A stretch of 64,000 nt of DNA from Streptomyces violaceusniger. Its GTDB lineage: Bacteria > Actinomycetota > Actinomycetes > Streptomycetales > Streptomycetaceae. The position numbers and the translations under genes are program-made. The first letter of the stretch is position 1; each line of letters opens with the position of its first letter. Below the pieces are notes generated by a model that saw only the letters and a list, made by a program, of their open reading frames with translations, searched no databases and had not been told where the DNA came from. Shown in pieces: positions 1 through 7,970 of this stretch. The stretch lies in NCBI GenBank assembly GCA_005405945.1, contig BJHW01000002.1, positions 1,178,001 to 1,242,000 on the forward strand, in the 5' to 3' direction.

Positions 1-1901
1 CTCTCGCACGGTGCCCTTCAGACCGTGGCCGGCCGACCCGGTGGACCGCTCGGGCCTCCGCACGGCGGCCTCGCCGTCCGTCTCGCGGGTGACGACCGCG
101 CGATACGCGGGATCGGTGCCCAGCAGTTCACGGTGGGTGCCCACCCCCGCCGCCTCGCCCTCGGCCACGAACACCACCCGGTCGGCCCGGTCAAGCACCA
201 GCGGGCTGGAGGTGAACACGATGGTGGTCCGGCCCGTCCGGAGCCGCCGCACCCCGTCGGCGATCCGCGCCTCGGTGTGCGAGTCCACCGCGGAGGTCGG
301 CTCGTCCAGCACCAGCACCTCCGGATCGGTCACCAGCGAGCGGGCCAGCGCCAGCCGCTGCCGCTGGCCTCCCGACAGTGAGCGGCCGCGCTCGGTGATC
401 CGGGCGCGCATGGGGTCGGCGTCACCCTCGTCGGCCGCCGACGCCTGCGCCAGCGCCTCCAGCACATCGCCGCACTGGGCCGCCTCCAGCGCCTTCTCCG
501 CCGCGACCTCCCCGGACCTCGGCACATCCAGCAGCTCGGCGAGCGTCCCCGACAGCAGTACCGGGTCCTTGTCCTGCACCAGCACCGCCGTGCGCGCCGA
601 GGCCAGCGCCACCTCGTCCAGGGCGACCCCGCCGAGCAGCGCCGACGGCGCCGCGCCGTCGTCCCCGTCGCCCGGGCCGCCGTGTGCGGGATGCCCACCG
701 AGCCGGTCCGCCAGCCGCCCGGCCGCGTCCGGATCGCCGCACACCACCGCGGTCAGCACCCCGCTCGGCGCCAGCATCCCGCTCACCGGGTCGTACAGAT
801 CCCCGCCGAGGGGTGCGGTGGCCTCCTGCGCTTCCGCGCGCTCGCCCCCGTCGGATGCTGCGGTGGCCACGGATGCCGCGGTGGCCGCGCGCTCGCCGCC
901 CGCGGAGGAGCGCCGCAGCGCCAGCACCCGGGCAGCGCGCCGCGCGGAGGGCCGGGAGAAGGAGTACGCCATGGCGATCTCCTCGAAGTGCCGCAGCGGG
1001 AAGAGCAGAAAGGTGACCGCGCTGTAGACGGTGACCAGCTCGCCCACCTCGATCCGCCCTCGCGGGCCAGCGACACCCCGTACCAGACCACACCGATCAG
1101 CAGCAGCCCCGGCAGCGCCACCTGTACGGCCGCGATCAGCGCCCACATCCGGGCGCTGCGCACCGCCGCGGCCCGCACCTCCTGCGAGGCGTCCCGGTAG
1201 CGGCTCAGGAACAGCTCCTCACCGCCGATGCCACGCAGCACCCGCAGCCCGGCCACGGTGTCCGAGGCCAGCTCGGTGGCCCGGCCCGCCTTCTCCCGCT
1301 GGTCGTCGGCCCGGCGCGCCGCGCGCGGCAGCAGCGGCAGCACGGCCAGCGCCAGCGCGGGCACACCGGCCGCCACCACCACTCCCAGCGCGGGCTGGTA
1401 GAACACCAGCGCCACGCAGAGCGCGACGGTGGTGATCGCGGCCGCCGTGAAGCGGGACAGGGCCTCCACAAACCAGCCGATCTTCTCGACATCGCCCGTG
1501 GAAACGGCGACGACCTCACCGGCCGCCACCTTCCGGGTGAGCGTGGACCCCAGCTCCACCGCCTTGCGGGAGAGCAGCTGCTGCACCCGGGCCGCCGCCG
1601 TGATCCAGTTGGTGACCGCCGCACGGTGCAGCATGGCGTCCCCCAGCGCGGTGAGCACGGTGAGCCCCACCATCAGCGCCCCGGCCATCGCAAGCCGGGA
1701 GCCGGAGCGGTCCACCACCGCCTGCACACCGAAGCCGATGGCCAGCGGGAAGGACACCAGCGCGGCCATGTGCACCAGACCCCAGAGGGCCGCCTTGACC
1801 TGACCGCCCAGCTGATTCCTGCCCAGCCAGAAGAGAAACCTCGGACCTGACCGCACGTCGGGTCGGCCGGGATCGGGGTACGGAAGATCGCGAATGTGCA
1901 T
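1..1901 (-). CDS. ABC exporter half-subunit with degenerate nucleotide site (partial)
   Basis: Fused permease and ATPase half-transporter of the multidrug/natural-product export type, at the cytoplasmic membrane. The N-terminal half has about six hydrophobic segments (for example GLVHMAALVSFPLAIGFGV). The ATPase half keeps the signature LSGGQRQRLALARS and Walker B VLVLDEPTSAVD. The Walker A position reads CGDPDAAGRLADRL without GK(S/T), and the H-loop His is lost (FTSSPLVLD). This is the pattern of the non-catalytic partner in heterodimeric exporters, so a canonical half is expected just beyond the left edge. The frame breaks near 1053-1059, where one base appears missing. Start chosen at 1901 (MHIRDLPYPDPG) behind a GGGA; a longer start at 2012 would add a non-conserved leader. 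About 634 codons are visible and the 3' end is outside the window. Substrate unknown. Confidence 0.85.
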
Positions 1902-2060
1902 GACGTCCCAGGGTCGGTCGGGCGGCGGAGGGAGGGGAGGGCAGGAGACGTGCCAGGCTGACGTTCTCACGCTGCGGATTTCAACTGGTTTTCCCGGGAC
2001 GGGCCGGAACACGCCAATCCCGCATGCCGCACTGTCCTATGGGGGTGGGACCATGGGGAC

Positions 2061-2801
2061 ATGCGAATTTCCGGCACGATGTCCATGCGTGCGGCGGCCG
2101 CGGCCGCCGCGGCCCTCGTCCTCCTCACCGCCTGTGGCGACGGCGGCGGTGACAGCGGCGGCGACAAGGGCGCGGACCAGGGCAAACAAGCGCTGCGCGG
2201 CGGGGCGCCGACGTCGGATCCCACGCGTATCCCGGATGTGGGGGACACGCTCCAGTCCCGGATCCCGGACCAGTCCCGTCAGGTCGTGGCGGTCTACGGC
2301 AAAGGGGTGAACTCCGCGGACGCGACCGTGGTCCTCTACACCAAGCAGGGCAAGGCATGGGAGCGGACGCGCAGTTGGGCCGCGCACAACGGCAAGCGCG
2401 GCTGGACGACGAGCCATCACGAGGGCGACAAGCGCAGCCCGGTCGGGGTCTACACGCTCAGCGACGCGGGGGGTGTGCTGCCCGACCCCGGCGCCCGGCT
2501 GCCGTACACGTCGTCCGGATCCTTCGCCGCGCCGCACTACTGGCCCAAGTCCCACTGGACGGACTTCAACTACGTCATCGCCATTGACTACAACCGCGTC
2601 AAGGGCACCTCGCCGCTGGACCAGACCCGGCCCGAGGGGCAGAGCAAGGGCGGCGGCATCTGGCTGCACATGGATCACGGCAGCGGCACCTCGGCCTGTG
2701 TCAGCCTCTCCAAGTCCGGTATGGAGTATCTGCTGAAGAACCTCGACCCCAAGCTGCACCCGGTGGTGGTCATGGGGGACAAGGCGCATCTGGCCGCCTG
2801 A
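2061..2801 (+). CDS. YkuD-like L,D-transpeptidase family lipoprotein
   Basis: 246-residue exported protein. It has a basic start, an alanine-rich hydrophobic stretch and a lipobox LTAC with Cys25 as the likely lipidated residue. A Gly/Asp-rich linker follows. The C-terminal half has a YkuD-like catalytic signature: His203 and His206 in WLHMDH, then TSACVS with candidate nucleophile Cys213. Members of this family cross-link peptidoglycan stem peptides outside the membrane. The match is to the catalytic core only and the usual SxGC is SAC here, so the exact reaction is uncertain. Start at 2061 follows G-rich sequence; in-frame ATGs at 2079 and 2085 are possible. It is probably a resident cell-wall gene unrelated to the polyketide cluster. 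It converges with the MarR gene. Confidence 0.75.
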   Translation: MRISGTMSMRAAAAAAAALVLLTACGDGGGDSGGDKGADQGKQALRGGAPTSDPTRIPDVGDTLQSRIPDQSRQVVAVYGKGVNSADATVVLYTKQGKAWERTRSWAAHNGKRGWTTSHHEGDKRSPVGVYTLSDAGGVLPDPGARLPYTSSGSFAAPHYWPKSHWTDFNYVIAIDYNRVKGTSPLDQTRPEGQSKGGGIWLHMDHGSGTSACVSLSKSGMEYLLKNLDPKLHPVVVMGDKAHLAA

Positions 2802-2826
2802 GCGCGGCATCGGGGATCTCCCGGGA

Positions 2827-2867
2827 GTCACACGGAGCCCGGTGGCGGGGTCACACGGACCCGGTGG
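2827..2867. repeat. Imperfect direct repeat between convergent genes
   Basis: Two copies of GTCACACGGA(G)CCCGGTGG, at 2827-2845 and 2850-2867, differ by one inserted G. A 10-bp palindrome CTCCCGGGAG (2818-2827) abuts them. They lie between the convergent lipoprotein and MarR genes, so a role in transcription termination is possible, but no T-tract is seen. Confidence 0.5.
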
Positions 2868-2905
2868 TGCGGTCAAGGGCTCTCAGCGGCGCGGTCGCCC
2901 GGATA

Positions 2906-3346
2906 TCAGCAGCGGTGGTCCGGGGCGCCGGACAGGGTGTCCAGCAGCGCGCCCAGCGCCTCGCGCTGCTGATCGCTGAGCGGCGCCAGGATGTCCTCCG
3001 CGGCGGCCCGGCGCGCCTCGCGCAGTGCGCGCAGCGTGGAGCGCCCGGTGTCGGTGAGCTCGACGCGCACCACCCGGCGGTTGGTCGGATCCGGTACGCG
3101 GCGCACCGAACCATGCGCCTCCAGGGCGTCCACCAGCGTCGTCACGGCGCGCGGGACCACCTCGAGGCGCTGGGCCAGGTCCGCCATCCGCGGCGGCCGG
3201 TCGTCATGAGCGACGGTGCGCAGCAGGCGGGACTGGGCGGGGGTGATGCCCAGCGGCTCCATATGGCGCTTCTGGGCGCGGTGCAGTCTGCGGGTCAGGC
3301 GCAGCAGCTGCTCCGCGAGGAGGCCGGATGTCTCGGACGTGGGCAT
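2906..3346 (-). CDS. MarR-family transcriptional regulator
   Basis: 146-residue winged-helix DNA-binding protein. The recognition-helix region is followed by the MarR wing signature DPTNRRVVRVELTDTG. Flanking helices (LLAEQLLRLTRRLHRAQ at the start, DILAPLSDQQREALGALLDTL at the end) fit the dimerisation domain. The length is typical of the family. It is divergent from the ABC exporter at 3482, and an inverted repeat lies in the shared promoter (3371-3395). The usual arrangement is ligand-relieved repression of the exporter and of itself. No strong ribosome site precedes the start at 3346. The ligand cannot be told from sequence. Confidence 0.9.
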   Translation of the reverse strand: MPTSETSGLLAEQLLRLTRRLHRAQKRHMEPLGITPAQSRLLRTVAHDDRPPRMADLAQRLEVVPRAVTTLVDALEAHGSVRRVPDPTNRRVVRVELTDTGRSTLRALREARRAAAEDILAPLSDQQREALGALLDTLSGAPDHRC

Positions 3347-3370
3347 GATCGCAGTTTATCAGGACCGGAT

Positions 3371-3395
3371 TCATTGTGAGTATAGGTAACAATGA
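3371..3395. promoter_or_regulatory. Candidate MarR operator in the divergent promoter
   Basis: Perfect 7-bp inverted repeat TCATTGT / ACAATGA with an 11-nt spacer, in the gap between the MarR gene and the exporter. A TATAGG hexamer lies inside the spacer (3381-3386) and could be the exporter -10 element, so a bound regulator would block it. It is AT-rich relative to its surroundings. Confidence 0.65.
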
Positions 3396-3481
3396 GCTAT
3401 GCTCTCAAAGTCCGCGCCGACGCGGCCACGGCTCGACCATGCCGATACCCGCGGCGGCCTCCCTGTCTCCAGAAGGAGCCC

Positions 3482-5362
3482 ATGCACCCCGACACACCTC
3501 CGTCCTGGACCCCGTCCGCCCAGGAGGCCGAGCAACCCGCCCAGGTGCGCCGCATTCTCCGGCTCTTCCGTCCCTATCGCGGCCGTCTCTCCGTGGTCGG
3601 CCTGCTGGTCGCCGCCTCCGCGCTGGTCTCGGTCGCCTCGCCGTTCCTCCTCCGGGAGATCCTCGACACCGCCATTCCCGACGGCCGCACCGGACTGCTC
3701 ACCCTGCTCGCCCTCGGCATGATCGCCGCAGCGGTCGTCAACAGCGTCTTCGGCGTTCTGCAGACGCTGATCTCCACCACCGTCGGCCAGCGCGTGATGC
3801 ACGATCTGCGCACCGCCGTCTACGACCGGCTGCAGCGCATGCCGCTCGCCTTCTTCACCCGCACCCGCACCGGCGAGGTACAGTCCCGTATCGCCAATGA
3901 CATCGGCGGTATGCAGGCCACCGTCACCTCCACCGCGACCTCCCTGGTCTCCAACCTCACCAGCGTGGTCGCCACCGTGGTCGCGATGCTCGCGCTCGAC
4001 TGGCGGCTGACCGTCGTCTCCCTGCTCCTGCTGCCGGTGTTCGTCTGGATCAGCCGTCGCGTCGGCGCCGAGCGCAAGAAGATCACCTCGCAGCGCCAGA
4101 AGCAGATGGCGGCCATGTCCGCGATGGTCACCGAGTCCCTGTCGGTCAGCGGCATCCTGCTCGGCCGCAGTATGGGCCGGTCCGAGTCGCTCACCCAGCA
4201 GTTCGCCCAGGAGTCCGAGCGCCTGGTGGAACTGGAAGTGCGCTCCAACATGGCCGGCCGCTGGCGGATGTCCACCATCGGCGTCGTCATGGCCGCCATG
4301 CCCGCGCTGATCTACTGGGCCGCGGGCATCGCCCTCCAGGCCGGTGGCCCCGCCGTCTCCATCGGCACGCTCGTCGCCTTCGTCTCGCTCCAGCAGGGGC
4401 TGCTCCGGCCCACGGTGAGCCTGCTGTCCACCGGTGTGCAGGTGCAGACCTCCCTCGCCCTCTTCGCCCGCATCTTCGAATACCTCGACCTGCCGATCGA
4501 CATCACCGAGCCCGCCGGCCCGGTGCGCCTGGAGAAGGTGCGCGGCGAAGTCCGCTTCGACGGCGTCGACTTCGACTACGACAGCACGCCGCCCGGCCCC
4601 TCAAACGGCTTGTCGAAGAGCACCGCATCGAAGAGCACCGCATCGAAGGGCTCCGCATCGAAGGGCACCCTGCGCGGTATCGATCTGACCGTCCCCGCGG
4701 GCGGCAGCCTGGCGGTCGTCGGACCGACCGGATCCGGCAAGACGACCCTCAGCTATCTGGTGCCCCGGCTCTACGACGTGACCGGCGGCCGGGTGCTGAT
4801 CGACGGGGTGGACGTGCGCGACCTCGACTTCGACTCTCTCGCCCGGGCCGTCGGCGTCGTCTCCCAGGAGACCTATCTCTTCCACGCCTCCGTCGCCGAG
4901 AATCTGCGCTTCGCCAAGCCCGACGCGACCGATGAGGAGCTCGTGGCCGCGGCCGAGGCCGCCCAGATCCACGACCACATCGCCTCCCTCCCGGACGGCT
5001 ATGACACCCTCGTGGGAGAGCGTGGCTACCGCTTCTCCGGTGGGGAGAAGCAGCGTCTGGCCATAGCCCGCACGATTCTGCGCGACCCGCCCGTCCTCAT
5101 CCTCGACGAAGCCACCAGCGCCCTGGACACCCGCACCGAGCAGGCCGTCCAGGATGCAATCGACGCACTGTCGGCCGGTCGCACCACGATCACCATCGCC
5201 CACCGGCTCTCCACCGTGCGCGACGCCGACCAGATCGTCGTGCTCGACGGCGGCCGCATCGCCGAGCGGGGGACCCACGAGGAGCTGCTGGCCAAGGACG
5301 GACGCTACGCCGCACTGGTGCGGCGCGACGCCCATCTGTCGCCGGTGGTCCCCGCCGTCTAG
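3482..5362 (+). CDS. ABC exporter, fused permease and ATPase (canonical site)
   Basis: 626-residue type I exporter half-transporter in the cytoplasmic membrane. The N-terminal membrane domain carries several hydrophobic helices (GLLVAASALVSVASPFLL, SLVSNLTSVVATVVAMLAL). All ATPase motifs are intact: Walker A GPTGSGKTT from residue 414, signature FSGGEKQR from residue 518, Walker B VLILDEATSALD, and IAHRLST with the H-loop His. A Ser/Lys/Ala-rich insert made of 15-bp tandem repeats precedes the Walker A. It can work as a homodimer. Start at 3482 follows AGAAGGAG; the frame is open back to 3392 but that leader is not conserved-looking. Regulation by the divergent MarR gene is likely. It may export or confer resistance to the cluster product, but its substrate is unproven. 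Confidence 0.92.
   Translation: MHPDTPPSWTPSAQEAEQPAQVRRILRLFRPYRGRLSVVGLLVAASALVSVASPFLLREILDTAIPDGRTGLLTLLALGMIAAAVVNSVFGVLQTLISTTVGQRVMHDLRTAVYDRLQRMPLAFFTRTRTGEVQSRIANDIGGMQATVTSTATSLVSNLTSVVATVVAMLALDWRLTVVSLLLLPVFVWISRRVGAERKKITSQRQKQMAAMSAMVTESLSVSGILLGRSMGRSESLTQQFAQESERLVELEVRSNMAGRWRMSTIGVVMAAMPALIYWAAGIALQAGGPAVSIGTLVAFVSLQQGLLRPTVSLLSTGVQVQTSLALFARIFEYLDLPIDITEPAGPVRLEKVRGEVRFDGVDFDYDSTPPGPSNGLSKSTASKSTASKGSASKGTLRGIDLTVPAGGSLAVVGPTGSGKTTLSYLVPRLYDVTGGRVLIDGVDVRDLDFDSLARAVGVVSQETYLFHASVAENLRFAKPDATDEELVAAAEAAQIHDHIASLPDGYDTLVGERGYRFSGGEKQRLAIARTILRDPPVLILDEATSALDTRTEQAVQDAIDALSAGRTTITIAHRLSTVRDADQIVVLDGGRIAERGTHEELLAKDGRYAALVRRDAHLSPVVPAV
4613..4672 (+). repeat. 15-bp tandem repeat inside the ABC exporter gene
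   Basis: Four consecutive 15-bp units on the pattern TCGAAGAGCACCGCA: two identical, one with two changes, and a diverged last unit. They encode a Ser-Lys-Ser/Gly-Thr/Ser-Ala stretch inserted just before the ATPase core. In-frame unit length means copy-number slippage would keep the gene open. Confidence 0.85.
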
Positions 5363-5403
5363 CGCCCGAAGCCCTCTGTGGAACCTCCTGAACGAGCCAT
5401 GGG

Positions 5404-5740
5404 TCACGCGGGCACGGTGCCGGCCGGGGCCGAGGTGTCCGTGCCCTGCGCCGGGAGCTCCGGAGCGGGGGTGCCCGCACCCCCGGAGTGAGCGGGCACC
5501 CGTACGGTATTGCTCCTGCTGGACCAGCACCCACTCGTTCTCCGACCACTCCGGGAGGAGATCGGCGGAGAGGTCCTCACGGGTCTGCGCGGTGAGGATG
5601 TCATCGCACGGCCGCGACATATCGAGCAGCCGGTGCGCGCGTCGCCGCCACATGGATATCCACGTCGATGTGTTTGCAGATCGCCAGTTCCTGTGTGGGC
5701 GCGTCGATGACCTGATGACCAGCAAGATCACATCTCCGGC
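5404..5740 (-). pseudogene. Unrecognised broken coding remnant
   Basis: Reading the minus strand gives three open pieces in different frames that each look protein-like and use G/C-ending codons. They are a stretch ending VIDAPTQELAICKHIDVDIH, then AHRLLDMSRPCDDILTAQ continuing to LLPEWSENEWVLVQQEQYR, then a Pro/Ala/Thr tail APELPAQGTDTSAP with a stop near 5404. No intact start was found. It could be a decayed gene or a small real gene hit by the same missing-base errors seen elsewhere. I do not recognise the family. Confidence 0.35.
5466..5485. terminator. Hairpin between convergent exporter and acyltransferase genes
   Basis: An 8-bp perfect GC-rich stem, CGGGGGTG / CACCCCCG, with a CCCG loop. 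It lies about 100 bp past the stop of the exporter at 3482-5362 and on the 3' side of the minus-strand acyltransferase. No T-tract follows, which is usual for Streptomyces terminators. It could act on both strands. Confidence 0.5.
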
Positions 5741-5741
5741 T

Positions 5742-7154
5742 CTAGCCGACCGCGGCAAAGGTCAACGGAAATGCCTCGCCGGAATCCGCGTAACGGTGGA
5801 ACCGCCCGACCCAGGACGGCTCCTTGAGGGCCCGGACGTGGGTGCGGGGCAGCGCGATGTGCACATCGCGGCCGCCGTTCTGGTCGGCCGGGGTCGGCGC
5901 GATATGCACGGTCCAGGGAATGGGGGTGGGGGAGAAGTCGTACCAGAAGGGGGCGCCCTGCCCGAAGTCGATGCGATAGAAGGGCAGCTTCGACCAGTTG
6001 TTGATCGCGATGGTGGTGTCGAACGAGTCCAGCGCCATGGTGGTCATGACGCGCTTGAGGCGCCCCGCGTCGCGCTCGGCGCACAGGAACGCCACTTCCT
6101 CGCGGATTCGCTCCTCCGTGTTCTCCGCATAGCCCACGCGGATCGCCGCGGCGACCTCGCCGAGCGGGCGCGAGCGCAGTTCGGCCGCGGTCATCCCGGG
6201 CCGGGTGTTGGTGACGGCGTTGCCCCAGTAGTCATCCGGAACGGCCGTGCCGACGAACGAACGGAAGTCGGCGATGAGGCCGAGCCGTTCCTCGCTCGCA
6301 TCAGGGCGGTCACGCAATGCGCCGAGCACTTTCCACAGATGGGCGGTGAGCGCGTCATTGGTCGACACCCACCGCTCCGTGCCCGCGAGGTCGGCCATCG
6401 CGGCGTCCTTCATGGCGGCCAGCTCGGCGGCGGTGAAGCGGGTGGTCACCGTCGTCACACTGCCGAGGCTGCCCTTCAGGGCGCGGCCCACGAAGGCGGC
6501 CTTCTGGCCGCGCCCGGTGACCGTGAAATGGGCGCCGCCGGTGAGGCCGCCTGTGTGGGTGTCATCGGAGGCCGAGGCGCCGAGCGCGTCGATGACCCCG
6601 CGGTCATGGCTGGGCTTGGCGTACCCGAGGCCCCGGTGCTCGTGCGACCAGGCCTCCAGGAAACTCATATAGCTGGACCCGTCGCCCACCGCGTGGTTCA
6701 TCGTGAGCCCCAGGATGGAGCCGCCGCCCTGCATATGGGTGAGCTTCACCGTGAAGAGCGGCGTGTCGCGGTCGACCACCCAGAACGGCATGGCGTGACT
6801 GAGATAGCGATCCAGTCCCTTTTTCGCCGTGTGGCGGGGCCCGTAGTCCGGCATGGGCACGGATGCCTGGGTCTCGACGAAGCGTACCCCGGAGTCGTCG
6901 CAGAGCACACTGAGACCGCCGTCGGGATCCTTCTTCATGCGGCCGGAAAGGACGGGGAAGTTACGCAGCGTCCGGCCGAGGGAGGCGCGCAGCGCCTCGC
7001 CGTCGAGCGTCTCCCGGTAGAAAAAGGCGCGGGTCGTATAGACCGTGCTGAAGAGCATGTCGTAGACGCTCAGCCGTAGGCGGTCACCGCTCGCCTCTCC
7101 GGCACACACGGTGAACGATCGCTTGGCGCCGCTCTCGGTGGCGGAAGCCGTCAT
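5742..7154 (-). CDS. BAHD-like acyl-CoA-dependent acyltransferase
   Basis: 470-residue cytoplasmic enzyme. It shows the two hallmarks of the BAHD/transferase family: HxxxD as HAVGD (His154, Asp158), the general-base motif, and DFGQG at residue 396 where plants have DFGWG. Context around both fits: LRNFPVLSGRMKKDPDGG near the start, LTMNHAVGDGSSYMSFLEAW, and LPFYRIDFGQGAPFW. Such enzymes transfer an acyl group from CoA to a hydroxyl or amine. Length matches the family. Start chosen at 7154 (MTASATESG) behind AAAGAG; an upstream ATG at 7193 lacks a good ribosome site. It is transcribed away from the P450 and PKS genes, and its upstream DNA shares a short motif with theirs. A role in acylating the polyketide is inferred from position only. 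A remote condensation-domain relationship is the alternative. Confidence 0.8.
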   Translation of the reverse strand: MTASATESGAKRSFTVCAGEASGDRLRLSVYDMLFSTVYTTRAFFYRETLDGEALRASLGRTLRNFPVLSGRMKKDPDGGLSVLCDDSGVRFVETQASVPMPDYGPRHTAKKGLDRYLSHAMPFWVVDRDTPLFTVKLTHMQGGGSILGLTMNHAVGDGSSYMSFLEAWSHEHRGLGYAKPSHDRGVIDALGASASDDTHTGGLTGGAHFTVTGRGQKAAFVGRALKGSLGSVTTVTTRFTAAELAAMKDAAMADLAGTERWVSTNDALTAHLWKVLGALRDRPDASEERLGLIADFRSFVGTAVPDDYWGNAVTNTRPGMTAAELRSRPLGEVAAAIRVGYAENTEERIREEVAFLCAERDAGRLKRVMTTMALDSFDTTIAINNWSKLPFYRIDFGQGAPFWYDFSPTPIPWTVHIAPTPADQNGGRDVHIALPRTHVRALKEPSWVGRFHRYADSGEAFPLTFAAVG

Positions 7155-7251
7155 ACTCACACGCTCTTTCGTCGGGCCCAAACGCGCTGTCATCTCGACG
7201 AGTTGACCCTAACCCCACGGGCGCGAGCGGCCTCCTGAAGGGGAACCGGGT

Positions 7252-7268
7252 TTAGGGAAACTCCCCAA
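7252..7268. promoter_or_regulatory. GGGA-AAC-TCCC palindrome upstream of the acyltransferase
   Basis: Centred about 106 nt upstream of the acyltransferase start. Read on the minus strand it contains GTTTCCCTAA, matching GTTTCCCTTA upstream of PKS-1 at nine of ten positions. It resembles, with altered spacing, the binding site of PAS-LuxR activators of polyene clusters (CTVGGGAWWTCCCBAG, recalled from the PimM literature). Confidence 0.35.
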
Positions 7269-7350
7269 CTTCCGTCCGGCCTCGATCTTTCTCGGCGGCC
7301 GTGAGCGTGTTACGGGGCGTCCGGATCTTTCCCCTGCACGCCCCCGCGCG

Positions 7351-7385
7351 CCCCTTCCCGGGGCCAGGGCAGGAGTGGGAAGGGG
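7351..7385. repeat. 9-bp stem-loop
   Basis: Perfect stem CCCCTTCCC (7351-7359) / GGGAAGGGG (7377-7385) with a 17-nt loop. It lies in the non-coding interval just ahead of the possible transposase tail. It could be a terminator or the residue of a mobile-element end. Confidence 0.5.
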
Positions 7386-7422
7386 AGCAGCCCGCCGCAG
7401 GCGTCACGGTCCGTCGCCCTGC

Positions 7423-7521
7423 GCCCAGCGCGACCCCGAACGCGCCACCCGCCGCGCGGTCGATGCGCTGAACCAGCTCGGCTACACCGTCACCCTCAAC
7501 CCGATCGAGCGCGCGGCCTGA
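7423..7521 (+). mobile_element. Possible transposase C-terminal remnant
   Basis: A 32-codon open stretch ending in TGA reads AQRDPERATRRAVDALNQLG and then YTVTLNPIERAA. This resembles the last residues of actinobacterial insertion-sequence transposases. Nothing upstream continues the frame and no terminal repeats could be assigned. The resemblance is from memory of such tails, so this is a weak call. Confidence 0.3.
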
Positions 7522-7680
7522 CCACCGCACGGCCCGGACGCCCGGCGGCCCTCTGAAGCCACCGGGCACCCAGCCCTGCGCAACACCGAGCCCACTTGAC
7601 GAGACGTCAGCTGAGTGTGCTCAGAAACCAGCCTCTGACCAGCGACAATAGCGAACTGCAACTGGAGTACCAGACGGGGT

Positions 7681-7695
7681 GGTCGACATTCGACC
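7681..7695. repeat. Small inverted repeat GGTCGA-CAT-TCGACC
   Basis: Perfect 6-bp arms around a 3-nt centre, about 280 nt upstream of the P450 start. Operator-like in form; no regulator can be assigned. Confidence 0.35.
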
Positions 7696-7832
7696 GGCAT
7701 GGCCAACCGGTGGGGTTGGAGAAGCCGAGTCCGGGAAGGAGGGAGGCGAGCGATGGGGTCGCGACGCTCGGACGTCGCGGACGGCGCGGTGAGTCCACCC
7801 GCGCGCACGGGGTCAACAGCTCCCGCCTTTGT

Positions 7833-7848
7833 CTAAGGAAATTCGCAG
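7833..7848 (+). promoter_or_regulatory. Candidate PAS-LuxR-type activator site upstream of the P450
   Basis: CTAAGGAAATTCGCAG agrees with the recalled consensus CTVGGGAWWTCCCBAG at 13 of 16 positions and has the right spacing. It is centred about 130 nt upstream of the proposed P450 start. It overlaps a second inverted repeat, CGCAGA-TGTTG-TCTGCG (7844-7860). Confidence 0.4.
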
Positions 7849-7860
7849 ATGTTGTCTGCG
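7844..7860. repeat. Inverted repeat CGCAGA-TGTTG-TCTGCG
   Basis: Perfect 6-bp arms with a 5-nt centre in the P450 upstream region. It could be an operator or a small 5' leader hairpin. Confidence 0.4.
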
Positions 7861-7970
7861 GGACCTTTGGGTGCGCTTTTGAGCCGACCGCGAAGCTAGC
7901 ATCGACATCGAGTCAGCCGGTGTAGCCGCCGACGACCTCGATACATGGGTTATAAATCGATGGAGGAGTC

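Larger units (their letters stand above)
7155..7970. other. Non-coding interval between acyltransferase and P450
   Basis: About 800 bp with no convincing intact gene. It holds the divergent promoter region of the acyltransferase, a 9-bp stem-loop (7351-7385), a possible transposase C-terminal tail (7423-7521), small inverted repeats (7681-7695; 7747-7752 with 7765-7770; 7844-7860) and a candidate activator site (7833-7848) upstream of the P450. It may mark the left edge of the biosynthetic cluster. Confidence 0.6.

Noticed and set aside
11..1027. Plus-strand open frame of 338 codons at the left edge
   Set aside because: Ser/Ala-rich antisense shadow of the ABC transporter ATPase domain, whose motifs are clear on the minus strand.
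2037..2876. Minus-strand open frame of 279 codons over the lipoprotein gene
   Set aside because: Shadow of the plus-strand gene, which has a lipobox and catalytic motif.
3392..3481. Longer N-terminus for the ABC exporter starting at 3392
   Set aside because: It would start inside the operator and encode a leader unlike exporters, while AGAAGGAG precedes the ATG at 3482.
7596..7925. Open frame of 109 codons upstream of the P450
   Set aside because: No ribosome site, mixed composition, and it covers inverted repeats and the likely promoter.
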